From assembly GCA_035507035.1 (NCBI GenBank), contig DATJOJ010000065.1:62001-126000 (forward strand): 64,000 bases of DNA. Reading direction: 5' to 3'. Below, piece by piece: positions 49,985 to 60,200 of this stretch. The notes under the pieces are model-generated. The model was not told the DNA's origin. It saw only the letters and a list, made by a program, of their open reading frames with translations, and searched no databases. Each line of letters starts with the position of its first letter. The stretch's first letter is position 1. The translations under genes and the position numbers were made by a program. This DNA is from DATJOJ01 sp035507035. GTDB taxonomy: Bacteria; Acidobacteriota; Terriglobia; Terriglobales; Acidobacteriaceae.

Positions 49985-51934
49985 CTATTCGCTTGCGGAC
50001 GCCGCGCGGGCGCGAGGCTGTTTTTCATCCAGAACTTCCCGCACTTTCTGCGCCAGGGCCTTCAACCCGAATGGCTTTTGCAGAAAACGCGCGGTCACAT
50101 CGATTTTTCCGTGTTGCAGGACGGTACTCTCTGCGTAGCCTGAGACAAACAGCGTTTTCATCTGCGGCCGCTCAGCAGACAGTTGCTCGGCCAGCAGCGG
50201 GCCGCTCATCTTCGGCATCACTACGTCGCTGATAAGGAGATGAACCGGGCCGCAGTATTCCCGCGAGACGCGCAGGGCCTCTTCGCCATTCTGCGCCTCC
50301 AACACCGTATAGCCATTTCTCGTCAAAAAATCACGGGTTGACTGGCGCACCGGAGATTCATCTTCTACGAGTAACAGCGTTTCATGCCCCTGCGGAGAAT
50401 CCTGATCCACATCTGCCTTAGTCTGTTTCGCTTTCTGCGATTCCGCTTTCGGCAGATAGATCTTGAAGGTTGTTCCCATGCCTGGTTCGCTGTATACCCA
50501 GATGAATCCGCCATTCTGTTTAACGATCCCGTACACGGTTGCCAAGCCCAACCCGGTTCCGTGACCTTCTTCCTTGGTGGTGTAGAACGGTTCGAAAATG
50601 TGAGTCAGATGTTCCGCAGGAATGCCTTCGCCCGAGTCACTGACCGCAAGCATCACATAGTCGCCCAGCGGCACCATCGAGTGCGCCTGCACGTAACGTT
50701 CATCCAGATGCACATTGGCCGTCTCAATCGTCAGCTTGCCGCCGCGTGGCATAGCATCGCGGGCATTTGCGGCCAGGTTTAACACGATCTGTTCAATCTG
50801 CACCGGATCGGCTTTCACCTTATCGAGCCCGCTTGCGGGCGCAAATGCGAATTGCACATCCTCCCCGATGAGCCGCGGCAACATACGGTTAATGTCTTGC
50901 AAAACCGAATTCAGGTCGAGTAGTTGCAAGCTCTGCATCTGCTTCCGGCTGAATACCAAGAGCTGGCGCGTCAGGTCGGCAGCTCGCCTCGCTGCCGTCA
51001 AGATTTCACTGACATTGTTCCTCAGCCGGTCCTCCTCAGGCAGCGCATCGAGCGTCAACTCGGCATAGGCGCTGATCACCATCAACAGATTATTGAAGTC
51101 ATGCGCCACGCCTCCGGCCAGCCGTCCAATGCCATCCATTTTTTGCGCTTGCTGCAGTTGCAATTCCAGCCGCCGCTGCGTGGTGATGTCCCGCCCGGTC
51201 GAGATGAAGTGCGTGATTTCACCGTCGCTGTTCCGCATCGGTGTAATGGTTTTTTCCATTACGAAACTCTCGCCATTTTTCTTACGGTTTACCACGATCC
51301 CGTGAAACACCTTCCCGGAAACCACGGTGTCCCACATTTCTTCATACAGCTCTCCCGGCTGCTGCTCCGATTTCAGAATTCCCAATGTTTCTCCGACGAC
51401 CTCTTCACGGGCGAACCCAGTGATGTTTTCAAATGCCGGATTGACATATTCCAGAACGCCAGAACGGTCGGTGATCATCACGGAATCGGGCGACTGCTCG
51501 ACGGTATGCCGCAACTTATGCAGCAGCTCTTCCGTGCTCTGCCGCTGTTTTTCTTTACTGCTGTTAGCGACCGCCGTCACAACCGCCAGGGCCACGCAAG
51601 GATCGCCGCCCCTTCTACCGCACAAACGGTTACAAAATACGGACTGCAGCTTGTGCTGCATTTCCGATTCGTCCGCCTTGTCTCCGAGAAAGACAAGCCG
51701 GCCCTTCTCGTCGGCGGAGCACTCTTCCTCGCACGAGACCAAATCACAGAGCACGAAATCATAGGTGCCGCCGATGATCCTCTGGCGGGCTTGATCGCAG
51801 GAAGAGGCGAAGTCGAGGTGCACTCGCTCGCCGCCGCAATGCGCTAGACTTTTCTGCAAGCTGGCAAGCTTCCGCTCCTCCGAAGCCACCAGCAGAATTT
51901 CCATGCAGTCTTTTTCCTCTACCGTTTTCTCCAT
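49985..51934 (-). CDS. Hybrid sensor histidine kinase with receiver-like N-terminus, PAS, HisKA, HATPase and receiver domains
   Basis: About 649 residues; ATGs at 51934 and 51904 (MEILLVASEE, better spaced from AGAGG) are alternatives to a GTG at 51949. In order: a Cys-rich receiver-like or degenerate domain (1-130, FVLCDLVSCEEEC and VFCNRLCGRRGGDPC), a PAS domain (145-265, DSVMITDRSGVLEYVNPAFENITGF), HisKA with the phospho-His in GGVAHDFNNLLMVI near 285, HATPase (NLAANARDAMPRGG, DSGEGI, GTGLGLATVYGIV), and a C-terminal receiver with Asp in LLISDVVMPKMSGP and KPFGLKAL. It is cytoplasmic with no membrane helix. The regulated target is unknown. Confidence 0.9.
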   Translation of the reverse strand: MEKTVEEKDCMEILLVASEERKLASLQKSLAHCGGERVHLDFASSCDQARQRIIGGTYDFVLCDLVSCEEECSADEKGRLVFLGDKADESEMQHKLQSVFCNRLCGRRGGDPCVALAVVTAVANSSKEKQRQSTEELLHKLRHTVEQSPDSVMITDRSGVLEYVNPAFENITGFAREEVVGETLGILKSEQQPGELYEEMWDTVVSGKVFHGIVVNRKKNGESFVMEKTITPMRNSDGEITHFISTGRDITTQRRLELQLQQAQKMDGIGRLAGGVAHDFNNLLMVISAYAELTLDALPEEDRLRNNVSEILTAARRAADLTRQLLVFSRKQMQSLQLLDLNSVLQDINRMLPRLIGEDVQFAFAPASGLDKVKADPVQIEQIVLNLAANARDAMPRGGKLTIETANVHLDERYVQAHSMVPLGDYVMLAVSDSGEGIPAEHLTHIFEPFYTTKEEGHGTGLGLATVYGIVKQNGGFIWVYSEPGMGTTFKIYLPKAESQKAKQTKADVDQDSPQGHETLLLVEDESPVRQSTRDFLTRNGYTVLEAQNGEEALRVSREYCGPVHLLISDVVMPKMSGPLLAEQLSAERPQMKTLFVSGYAESTVLQHGKIDVTARFLQKPFGLKALAQKVREVLDEKQPRARAASASE

Positions 51935-52122
51935 GCTTTTATGTCCCACTACTTCCTACATCGGAGCGAAGGCAGAAAGGCATTTCAGAAAAAAGCGGCC
52001 TTTTGCAGAAAATGCCTGCCCTCGTTCCAATTCAGGAATCCACGTTTCCGGGAACCGCGTCGAACGGGCGTAACTCAGGACCTAGAATCGCTCCCCGCGG
52101 GCATGTCCCCATCACGCTGCCG

Positions 52123-52138
52123 TGTGATAAACGTCACA
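52123..52138. promoter_or_regulatory. CRP-type operator TGTGA-N6-TCACA (site 2)
   Basis: TGTGATAAACGTCACA matches both CRP half-sites exactly and lies 52 bases upstream of the start of the TPR gene at 52190, a position typical of an activator site overlapping or just above the promoter. Confidence 0.6.
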
Positions 52139-52189
52139 GGGGAAAGTTCAAGCTTGGAGGCACCATGAGATAGACACCCAGGAGGCGCA

Positions 52190-52840
52190 ATGGCAAACCC
52201 GGCAGGCAATACCGACTTGGAGCGCTCCAACTGGTCGCCGACGCAGGTGTATGCCATGGCAGCCATCTGCGTGCTTCTCGGAGTGGGCGTTGGCTACTTG
52301 TTCCGCGGCTCACAGACGCGGTCTGCCGCATCGGTTTCCACTCAGGCACAGGCTTCGATGCCGGCCGGGATGCCGCAAGAGATGCCGTCCCTCGACCAGA
52401 TGAAGCACATGGCCGACAAGCAGGCTGAACCGCTGCTCGCGCAACTCACAACCGATCCCAAGAACGCCGATCTACTGAAACGAGTCGCCAAGATCTATGA
52501 ATCGACGCACCAGTTTCAGCAAGCCGCCGACTATTATGGAAAAGCCATCGACATCAATCCCAAGGACATTCAAGCTCGCACCGAACGGGCTTCTTGTCTT
52601 TATTACTCTGGCGATGTCGATGGAGCTATCGCTCAACTCCGGCAGGCGTTACAAGTTGATCCGCATGACGCCAACTCGCTGTTCAACCTGGGCATGATTC
52701 GCTGGAAGGGCAAGAATGACGCCGCCGGAGCGAAGCAGGCTTGGAATCAACTGCTGAAATCGAATCCTAAGCTGCCCAGTGACAAAAGAGCCCAAGTGGA
52801 GAAGCTAATCGCCGAGGCCAAACCGGGCGCCACGAGCTAA
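52190..52840 (+). CDS. Membrane-anchored TPR protein (CcmH/NrfG-like), paralog of the gene at 56047
   Basis: 216 residues; CCAGGAGGCGCA precedes the ATG. A short cytoplasmic N-terminus (DLERSNWSPTQVYAMA) leads to one helix (AAICVLLGVGVGYLFRGSQ, residues 24-42). After a Met/Gln/Pro-rich linker come three TPRs: DLLKRVAKIYESTHQFQQAADYYGKAIDINP, RASCLYYSGDVDGAIAQLRQALQVDP, LGMIRWKGKNDAAGAKQAWNQLLKSNP. The fold is like the periplasmic TPR of cytochrome-c-maturation proteins. No ccm genes are nearby, so the client is unknown. It is controlled by a probable CRP-type site. Confidence 0.83.
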   Translation: MANPAGNTDLERSNWSPTQVYAMAAICVLLGVGVGYLFRGSQTRSAASVSTQAQASMPAGMPQEMPSLDQMKHMADKQAEPLLAQLTTDPKNADLLKRVAKIYESTHQFQQAADYYGKAIDINPKDIQARTERASCLYYSGDVDGAIAQLRQALQVDPHDANSLFNLGMIRWKGKNDAAGAKQAWNQLLKSNPKLPSDKRAQVEKLIAEAKPGATS

Positions 52841-53047
52841 CCATCGGCCAAGACCGGCCGCACCCCAAACTCCTGACAATAGAAGCGATCGAATCTCGTT
52901 CCACGCAATCCAAAACGTAGCTTTTTCATATAGGAAAAGCTCGCCATGACGTTGGTAATGCCGATGTACCTTCGAACGCTGGAGTTCTCCCCCACCTACC
53001 CGATGGGATGATCAATGGTACTGCTGTCTCATACAGAGTCCGTTATC

Positions 53048-53076
53048 TTGACACCTTCCCGGTGCGCCCCTATTCT
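53048..53076 (+). promoter_or_regulatory. Sigma70-type promoter of the VWA gene
   Basis: TTGACA (53048) and TATTCT (53071) are separated by exactly 17 bases and lie 38 bases ahead of the GTG start of the VWA gene. This is the best housekeeping-type promoter visible by eye in the window. Confidence 0.6.
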
Positions 53077-53114
53077 TCCCCCACTCATGTCGCACCCAAT
53101 GTTCGGGAGACGCT

Positions 53115-54017
53115 GTGAATAAACTCTTTCTATCGCTGTTTTTGTTGCCCAGCGTGCTCTTTGCGAGCAGCGCGAATGACCCGCCCATCACGACTTACCA
53201 CAGTACAGTGTCGGAGGTGCGCGTCACGTTCTTCACCACCGACGAGAAAAACCGTACGATTGAAAGCGTAAGGCCGGACGATTTTGCGATTGTCGACGGC
53301 GACGTCGTGGTCCGACAGTTCCGCAGCCTTACGCGATCCAACGAAACTGCACTTGACGTTGTCGTAATGCTCGACACCAGCCAATCCGTTGCGCGCCACT
53401 TTCAGTCGACGATGAACGATGTTCTCCAACTCGTCGCCCAGAAGCAGATCGCGACCGACGAAAAGATGTCGGTCCTCGCATTTTCGGATATGCAGCCTTC
53501 GGTTCTCTGTGCGGCCAACTGCCGAACTCAGGAGGGAATGCAACGTCTGCGCGCGACAAGGCCAGAAGGAGCGACACCTCTATTCGACGCTCTGGCTTAT
53601 GGCGCTACTTTTATTTCCCGCCGTCAGAGCCCCGGTGTGCGGCCGGTGCTGGTGCTCTTTTCCGACGGCGACGACACCATCAGCAAAACCTCTGCGCGAG
53701 ATTCGATGCACGCACTCATCACGAGCGGCGCCTTGCTGTATGCAGTCGATACGAATCAACCCGGAGAGAATCCGCGCGGCAGTTGGGCTTTGCAGCGAAT
53801 GGCTGAGGCTACTGGCGGCCGATATTTTTCCATGCAGGAGGGTGGGGCCAACGTGCTGCAGGCTGCGCTCGAGGATTTGCGCGCCTCTTACGTTGTCACT
53901 TACAACCTGCCCGACTCCGAAGCTGGCTTTCACTCGCTTCGCATTCTCCCCAAACACAACCTCAACCTCCGATTCCACTGCCGAAACGGCTATTACTACG
54001 GAACCGATATTCCGTAA
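53115..54017 (+). CDS. Secreted von Willebrand factor type A domain protein
   Basis: 300 residues from a GTG at 53115 with GGGAGACGCT upstream. Signal peptide residues 1-20 (LFLSLFLLPSVLFASS). The VWA domain (about 75-265) has a near-complete MIDAS: DVVVMLDTSQSVARHF (DxSxS equivalent D-T-S-Q-S), a Thr in PEGATPLFDAL, and LVLFSDGDDTISK. The N-terminal part (VSEVRVTFFTTDEKNRTIESVRPDDFAIVDGDVVVRQF) matches the acidobacterial 'VWA domain, VWFA-related' family. It is presumed to be an envelope or extracellular adhesion protein. It is 10 bases ahead of the next secreted-protein gene, in one operon. Confidence 0.85.
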   Translation: MNKLFLSLFLLPSVLFASSANDPPITTYHSTVSEVRVTFFTTDEKNRTIESVRPDDFAIVDGDVVVRQFRSLTRSNETALDVVVMLDTSQSVARHFQSTMNDVLQLVAQKQIATDEKMSVLAFSDMQPSVLCAANCRTQEGMQRLRATRPEGATPLFDALAYGATFISRRQSPGVRPVLVLFSDGDDTISKTSARDSMHALITSGALLYAVDTNQPGENPRGSWALQRMAEATGGRYFSMQEGGANVLQAALEDLRASYVVTYNLPDSEAGFHSLRILPKHNLNLRFHCRNGYYYGTDIP

Positions 54018-54027
54018 CAGGAGACGT

Positions 54028-54483
54028 ATGAAGTTGACTTGGTGGTTGGTCCTGGCCAGTTGCACCGTCCCGATCGCGCAAGCGCAACACCTGGGCGTCT
54101 ATCAACACGGCACGGTTGTCAGAATGCGCATGGGAGACTGCTTGATATCGCATCACGGCTTCATGGCCACCATGGGCGGCAGCCAAACGCAAATGCTGCC
54201 CGACGCTTGCCCGGAGTACACTTTGCTCTCCGACAAAGTTGTGTACGTCATCGTCGGCAAGTCGTCGAACCAGCTCATTCCCTTAGCAGATGAGATCGAT
54301 TTTCGCTTGCATCATAACGAGCTTGCCGTGCGCATTGACGATGCTAAGCATGAAAGCCGGTTCTCTATCAAAGAAATGATTCTTCGCTCAGAGTGGGACA
54401 TGGTCCAGAAGCACATCGCCGACCAGCTCGGCAGCGGGGCCCATGCTTCCGAGGCCGACATGGCGATGCGGACGCGAGAGTAA
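54028..54483 (+). CDS. Small secreted protein of unknown function
   Basis: 151 residues from the ATG at 54028 (CAGGAGACGT upstream); the frame that continues upstream through the VWA gene is not the real start. Signal peptide MKLTWWLVLASCTVPIAQAQ. The mature domain holds HGTVVRMRMGDC, SHHGFMATMGG and YTLLSDKVVYVIVGKSSNQLIPLADEIDFRLHHNELAVRIDDA, a small beta-rich fold. I do not recognise a family, but the sequence style recurs in acidobacterial secreted proteins. It is co-transcribed with the VWA gene. Confidence 0.7.
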   Translation: MKLTWWLVLASCTVPIAQAQHLGVYQHGTVVRMRMGDCLISHHGFMATMGGSQTQMLPDACPEYTLLSDKVVYVIVGKSSNQLIPLADEIDFRLHHNELAVRIDDAKHESRFSIKEMILRSEWDMVQKHIADQLGSGAHASEADMAMRTRE

Positions 54484-54501
54484 ACGCTGAGAAACCGTTT
54501 C

Positions 54502-55797
54502 TCATTTGCCGTACAGATTCTTCACCACCTCGCCACCCTTCATCACAAACTTCACTTGCTCCAGCGTCGTCACATCTGCGAGCGGGTCTCCGTCGACCGC
54601 GATTATGTCTGCCCATTTCCCTGGTTCGATCGCACCTACCTTGTCTTGCCATCCGAGCAAATCGGCATCGCTGATGGTGGCTGATTGAATCGCCTGCAGC
54701 GGAGTCAGTCCCAGCTTCACCATCACCGCGAACTCATGCGCGTTGAGTCCATGGGGATACACTGCCGCATCCGTCCCGAACCCAACTTTCACTCCTGCTG
54801 CAAAGGCATGGGCTATGTTCTTCCGCGCTGCAGGAATCACTTCGCGCCCCTTGGCAATCAACTCCGGCGGCGTTCCGATCTTTTCGGCATTCTCCAGAAA
54901 CCAATCCCCAAGATAAAGGGTCGGCACCAAGTACGTCCCATGCTTCTTCATTTCTGTAATCGCCGCATCATCGATATACGACCCGTGCTCAATCGAATCG
55001 ACCCCGGCTTCCGTCGCCCATAAAATTCCCTGCGCACCATGCGCGTGCGCCGCGACTTTCCGCCCCAATCGGTGCGCATCCGCGACAATCGCCTGCATCT
55101 CCTCGAGCGTGTACTGCGAGGCCTGCGGATTATCACCGTGGGAAAGGACGCCTCCGGTCGCGCAGATCTTGATGAGGTCCGCGCCATATTTAATGATCTC
55201 GCGGGTCTTGTGCTGCACCGCTTCGATCCCGTCCGCCACGCCTTCGTAGGTCGCGTGGTATTCAAATGGCAGCAGATTGTTGTCGCAATGGCCACCGGTG
55301 ATGCTCAACATCGGACCGCTTACCAGCATTCGCGGTCCCGGAACATCGCCTGCATTGATCGCATCGCGCAAAGCCACGTCGGTAAATCCGTACGCGCCGA
55401 CATTTCGCACTGTCGTGAATCCCGCCTCCAGCGTCACCCGTGCGTTGCGCGCTCCATAAAGCGCCTCGCGTGGAATCGAAACGGTTAGCCGCGACGGCCC
55501 GAAGTTCGGCGTGAACGTCAGGTGCGTGTGCGCATCGATCAAACCCGGCAATACCGTGGCGTTGGGCAGGTCAATCACGGTGGCCCCAGGTGGTATCTGC
55601 GGGTCGCTTCCCACGCTTACAATCTTGTCGCCCTGGATCAGAATCGTCTGATTGCTGAGCGTTGCGCCTGTCCTCACATTCAGCAGATGCCCGGCGTGAA
55701 GCACGGTGGTCTTCTGAGTCGTGGAATTCTGCGTGTAGGCGAGGATGGAGAGAAAAACCGAAATCACGGCAAAGTGAAACGAGCGTCCAACTTTCAT
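54502..55797 (-). CDS. Secreted amidohydrolase (imidazolonepropionase / Xaa-Pro dipeptidase-like)
   Basis: 431 residues with a signal peptide (MKVGRSFHFAVISVFLSILAYTQ). TIM-barrel metal motifs are visible: LPGLIDAHTHL near 86-93 (HxH), a Lys in GADLIKICATGGV for carboxylation, HAHGAQGI (His), IEHGSYIDD (His), and GTDAAVYPHGL (Asp). The composite domain ends VGAIEPGKWADIIAVDGDPL. This is the amidohydrolase subfamily of exported prolidase or amidase-like enzymes; the substrate cannot be inferred. GGGAGACGAA precedes the ATG. It is convergent with the preceding operon. Confidence 0.9.
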   Translation of the reverse strand: MKVGRSFHFAVISVFLSILAYTQNSTTQKTTVLHAGHLLNVRTGATLSNQTILIQGDKIVSVGSDPQIPPGATVIDLPNATVLPGLIDAHTHLTFTPNFGPSRLTVSIPREALYGARNARVTLEAGFTTVRNVGAYGFTDVALRDAINAGDVPGPRMLVSGPMLSITGGHCDNNLLPFEYHATYEGVADGIEAVQHKTREIIKYGADLIKICATGGVLSHGDNPQASQYTLEEMQAIVADAHRLGRKVAAHAHGAQGILWATEAGVDSIEHGSYIDDAAITEMKKHGTYLVPTLYLGDWFLENAEKIGTPPELIAKGREVIPAARKNIAHAFAAGVKVGFGTDAAVYPHGLNAHEFAVMVKLGLTPLQAIQSATISDADLLGWQDKVGAIEPGKWADIIAVDGDPLADVTTLEQVKFVMKGGEVVKNLYGK

Positions 55798-55917
55798 TTC
55801 GTCTCCCAGAGAATGCCTTCCAAATCGAGTTGACCTAAGCCGAGTACCTTACCTGCTCGTGCGCCAAACATCAACTATTTCGGCGATTTACCTTGACGCC
55901 ATCCTCTCAAGTCGCCA

Positions 55918-55933
55918 TGTGATATCCGTCACA
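55918..55933. promoter_or_regulatory. CRP-type operator TGTGA-N6-TCACA (site 3)
   Basis: TGTGATATCCGTCACA, with a further TGTGA half-site 7 bases on, lies in the 249-base divergent gap between the amidohydrolase and TPR genes: 113 bases before the TPR start and 121 bases before the amidohydrolase start. It may serve either or both. Confidence 0.6.
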
Positions 55934-56046
55934 TCGCCCTGTGACAACTGGTACGGCTGCTCCTCGGTTGCGAACTTACTGTAATCACATGGGGTTGAGG
56001 AACCACCAGGTAGTGGTTAGCCACAACTCGAAAACGGAGTCATCCA

Positions 56047-56718
56047 ATGTCAGGTCCTAAGAAATCATCTGCTTCGCAATGGACATCAGTTCAGGCTTAC
56101 TCACTCACCGTCGTTTGCTTGCTCTTGGGAATCGCCGCCGGCTGGCTGTTACGGGGATCGCAGTCTGCCGCAGTCGCCGCGGAAAGCCCTTCGACTGCAG
56201 CACCGGCTGCGACTGGAATGGGCACGAATTCGGAACCAACACCTGCGCAGTTAAAAGCGATGGGAGACGTGCAAGCCAAACCGTTGCTCGAAAAACTGAA
56301 GGCTGATCCTCAGAACTCCGACTTGCTCACCAGCATCGGCAACGTCTACTACGATACGCAGCAATTCCCCATCGCCATCAACTATTACCAGCAGGTGCTG
56401 AAAATTCAGCCGGAGAATACCGGTGTCCGCACCGACATGGCCACGGCGTACTGGTATAGCGGCGACGCCGACACGGCCATCAGCGAATTCAAGAAGTCGC
56501 TCTCCTATGAACCCAACAAGCCTAACACGCTGTTCAATCTGGGCATCGTGGAATGGCAAGGAAAAATGGACATCAAGAGTGCGGTTGCCGACTGGAAGAG
56601 GTTGCTCCAGACCAATCCCGATTATCAGGGCAAGGACACTGTACTGAATCTGATTGCTCAGGCCGAGAAGCATTCCAATGTAAAGCCGGGTACGCCAGCG
56701 AAAGCGCTGCCGCAGTAG
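56047..56718 (+). CDS. Membrane-anchored TPR protein (CcmH/NrfG-like), paralog of the gene at 52190
   Basis: 223 residues. Same architecture as its paralog: short N-terminus (SSASQWTSVQAYSLT), one helix (VVCLLLGIAAGWLLRGSQS), an Ala/Pro/Thr linker, then three TPRs (DLLTSIGNVYYDTQQFPIAINYYQQVLKIQP, MATAYWYSGDADTAISEFKKSLSYEP, NLGIVEWQGKMDIKSAVADWKRLLQTNP). The two are alignable over most of their length, so they are duplicates. It is followed 43 bases on by a small secreted protein and the NHL giant. The ribosome binding site is ACGGAGTC. Confidence 0.83.
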   Translation: MSGPKKSSASQWTSVQAYSLTVVCLLLGIAAGWLLRGSQSAAVAAESPSTAAPAATGMGTNSEPTPAQLKAMGDVQAKPLLEKLKADPQNSDLLTSIGNVYYDTQQFPIAINYYQQVLKIQPENTGVRTDMATAYWYSGDADTAISEFKKSLSYEPNKPNTLFNLGIVEWQGKMDIKSAVADWKRLLQTNPDYQGKDTVLNLIAQAEKHSNVKPGTPAKALPQ

Positions 56719-56761
56719 GAGTTTGGAAAGTTACACGGGATTCTCTCAGGGAGGAAGCTCA

Positions 56762-57205
56762 ATGCATCACACAGTCAAGTTCGCTAGGAACCGCCTCGTA
56801 TTTCTCGTCGGACTATTGATTTTGACGGTCCCATTTTCTGACGCATCTGGCGCCTCCCGGCTGTCCGGCTCTTATCAGGTCGTCCAGAAGACAGATCTCG
56901 GATCGCAAACTCGCATCCGGCTGCAGCTGCGCCTGACGAATCGCGGATCGAACGAACTGCGTATTCAAAGGCTCACGCTCTGGGATTTCTCTCACGCCTA
57001 CCGAGGCGGAATGCAGCGTCTGGCGATCGTTCTCCGCGCTGGCGCGTCGGCAGGCACGACACAGGAATTCACGATTCCGCGCGCTGAATACGAACTGTGG
57101 ACTCGCGGCACGCGGCCAAGACTCGTGGTCGAACTCCAATCGGCTCATGGACGCACCACAGCCGAGCCGGTTCGGCTGGATCGAGTCAAAGGAAAGGCGG
57201 AATGA
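56762..57205 (+). CDS. Small secreted protein of unknown function coupled to the NHL protein
   Basis: 147 residues from the ATG at 56762 (GGGAGGAAGCTCA upstream; signal peptide HTVKFARNRLVFLVGLLILTVPFSDASG). The frame from 56723 lacks a signal. The mature part is a single beta-sandwich-like domain (SGSYQVVQKTDLGSQTRIRLQLRLTNRGSNELRIQRLTL, LVVELQSAHGRTTAEPVRLDRV). Its stop overlaps the ATG of the NHL gene by 4 bases (ATGA at 57202), so the two proteins are translationally coupled and probably act together. No family is recognised. Confidence 0.72.
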   Translation: MHHTVKFARNRLVFLVGLLILTVPFSDASGASRLSGSYQVVQKTDLGSQTRIRLQLRLTNRGSNELRIQRLTLWDFSHAYRGGMQRLAIVLRAGASAGTTQEFTIPRAEYELWTRGTRPRLVVELQSAHGRTTAEPVRLDRVKGKAE

Positions 57206-60200
57206 CCATGCGCTCTCCTCGCCTGCTCACCCTCTTCAGCGTTGCTTTGCTGCTGGCTCTACTCGCGCCGCAGTTCTCATACGGCCAGTTTTCCATCACT
57301 ACGGTTGCCGGAGGTGGTCCGGATAATCTACCGGCAACTCATGCCAGCATCGGATACGCCGGAGGCGTCGCCCTCGACGGAGCGGGCAATACGTATATCG
57401 CAGACTCTTATTCGAGCCAGGTTTTCAAAGTCGACACCAACGGCAATCTAACGATCGTGGCCGGTAACGGAACCTCGGGTTACTCCGGCGATGGAGGTCC
57501 AGCAACCAGTGCAGCCCTGAACGGCCCGGAGGGCGTTGCGGTCGATAATTCCGGAAATATTTTCATCGCCGACACCGGCAACTTCGTGATTCGTGAAGTC
57601 ATCGCTAGCTCGGGAAAAATTCAGACGGTCGCGGGAAATGGGAAGGAAGGCTACTCGGGCGACGGTGGTCCCGCCACCAGCGCACAGCTCGACGATCCGT
57701 ACAGCGTTTTCGTGGACGGGTCGGGTAACATCTTCATCGCCGATACCGACAACTCCATCATTCGCGAAGTCAGCAGCGGTACTATCAACACCGTCGCAGG
57801 AACTCCCGGCAGCTTCGGCTACATGGGCGACAGTGGCCCGGCGACCGCGGCTCAGCTCGATGAACCGGAAGGCGTTTTCGTAGATGGCTCGGGCAACATT
57901 TTCATCGCCGACACATTCAACTCCGTGATTCGCGAGGTGACGGCTGTAAATGGCAATATCCAGACAGTCGCAGGGAACGGCACCGCAGGTTATTCGGGCG
58001 ATGGCGGTTCGGCTACCGTAGCGGAGTTAGACTCCCCGACCGGCGTCTTTGTCGACGGGTCCGGCAACATCTTCATCGCCGACACTCAAAACTTCATCAT
58101 TCGTGAAGTAACCAGCGGAACCATAAACACGGTTGCTGGCACTCCCGGCACCGAAGGTTACACGGGTGATGGCGGCCTTGCCACTAGCGCAGAACTGAAC
58201 TATCCGAGCACCATCGCGGTCGACGGAGCTGGCGACATCTTTATCGCTGACACCGATAATTATGTGATTCGCGAAGTGGTCGCCGGAAATATCTCGACGT
58301 TTGCCGGAAACAATACATTGGCCTATTCCGGCGACGGGGGCTTGGCAACTAATGCTGCGTTGAACTTTCCTGGAGAAACGTTCGTTGACAGCCAAGGCGA
58401 CGTTTTCATCGCGGACAGCGACAGTTCCGTCATCCGCGAAGTCGTGGCGGCAACAGGCAATATTCAGACGGTCGCAGGGAACGGCATCTCGGGCTACTCC
58501 GGAGATGGCGCCGCTGCCACACAAGCAGAACTTGACTTTCCTTCCGGCGTTTTCGTTGACGGCTCCGGCAACATCTTTATCGCTGACACCGAAAATTCTG
58601 TGATTCGCGAAGTTGTAGCTGCAACTGGCGACATTCAAACTGTCGCCGGAGATGGAACCCCGGGCTACCTCGGGGACGGCTCAGCAGCGACACTCGCCGA
58701 GCTCAGTAGTCCAGCTTCGGTAGCCATCGATGGCTCAGGCAATCTCTACATCGCCGACACTGGCAACTCTGCGGTTCGCGTTGTAAACACCGGTAGCCAA
58801 GCTATCACGATCGCCGGAGTGACGATTCAAGCTGGTGCCATCCAAACTGTGGCAGGGAATGGCAACGCTTGTTCCGACCCCAGCAGTGGCTGCGGGGATA
58901 ACGGTCCTGCGACCGCCGCTCAGCTCAACTTCCCCAGCGGCGTTTCGCTCGACGCCAGCGGAGACATCTTCGTTGCCGATACATTCAACAATGCCGTCCG
59001 CGAGATCAACTCGGTCGGCCTGATTCAGACGGTTGCTGGCACCTTGGGCCAACGCGGACACTCCGGCGACAACGGCCCGCCGACCAGCGCTACACTCGAC
59101 ACCCCCTCCGGTTTGTTCGTGGATTCCCTCGGAAACATCTTCATCGCCGACTCCGATAACGCGGCCATCCGCGAAGTCGTCGCGGTCGCGAGCACGATTC
59201 AGACGGTCGCTGGCAATGGCACACAGGGATTCTCAGGCGATGGGGGAACAGCGACACTCGCACAACTTAACAGTCCGGGGGGTATAAGCGGCAGCGCATC
59301 CGGAACGTTCTACATCGCCGACACCGAAAATTCCCGTGTCCGGCAAATCTCATCCACAGTAGATATATCTGTCGAACCGGCTGCTGCCAGCGTCATCGTA
59401 ACCGCCCCACAACCCTTCGGCACGATCGTGACGGGCGCCAGCAACAAAGACGTCACCTGGCAGGTGAACGGTGTAACCGGCGGCAATTCGACCGTAGGAA
59501 AGATCTCTTCAAGCGGCGTCTATCAGGCGCCCGCCAAGATTCCTGGTCAGGGATCAGTCACAGTTAACGCAGTTTCCAACGCGAACGGCTTCACCAAAGG
59601 ATCGGCGAAGGTGATGATCGTGGCGGGCAATGCGCCGAACGTCAGCGTCACCACGAGCCCTTCGGGTGTCAGCGAAGTTTACACGGGCACTACGCAAACT
59701 TTTAACGTGAAGGTAAATGGAGAAAGCAACACGGCTGTGACCTGGCAAGTGAACGGCATCGCAGGAGGCAACGCAGGCATTGGGACCATCTCTAGCTCAG
59801 GTTCCTACAACGCCCCGAACACGGTGCCTTTGCAGCCGCTCGTGCTGATTACCGCTGTTTCCCAAGCCAACTCCGCGCTCTCCGGCTCGTATCCTGTCAC
59901 CGTCGTGACAGTACCATCTGCATCGGCACCGGCAGCGCAGACGATCTCGGCGGGGCAAACGGCAACGTATTCGATTTCGTTGAATGCAAATACAGGCAGT
60001 CCGAAACAGCCCATCACGCTTTCTTGCCTGCAAAGCACACTGCCTCCGGGTGCAACCTGCACGTTCTCGCCGAACCCGATTCGCCCTAGCAGCACGGCCG
60101 TTCAGTTCACGCTCACGGTAAAAGTTCCGTCCGGAACCGCGGCGGCGCTGAAACCCGCCGAGTTGTGGCTTGCGCCTCAGCTCTGCTTGGGCTTCATGCC

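Noticed and set aside
53419..54027. Upstream extension of the small secreted-protein gene through the VWA gene
   Set aside because: It overlaps the VWA coding region in another frame, while an ATG with ribosome binding site and signal peptide lies at 54028.
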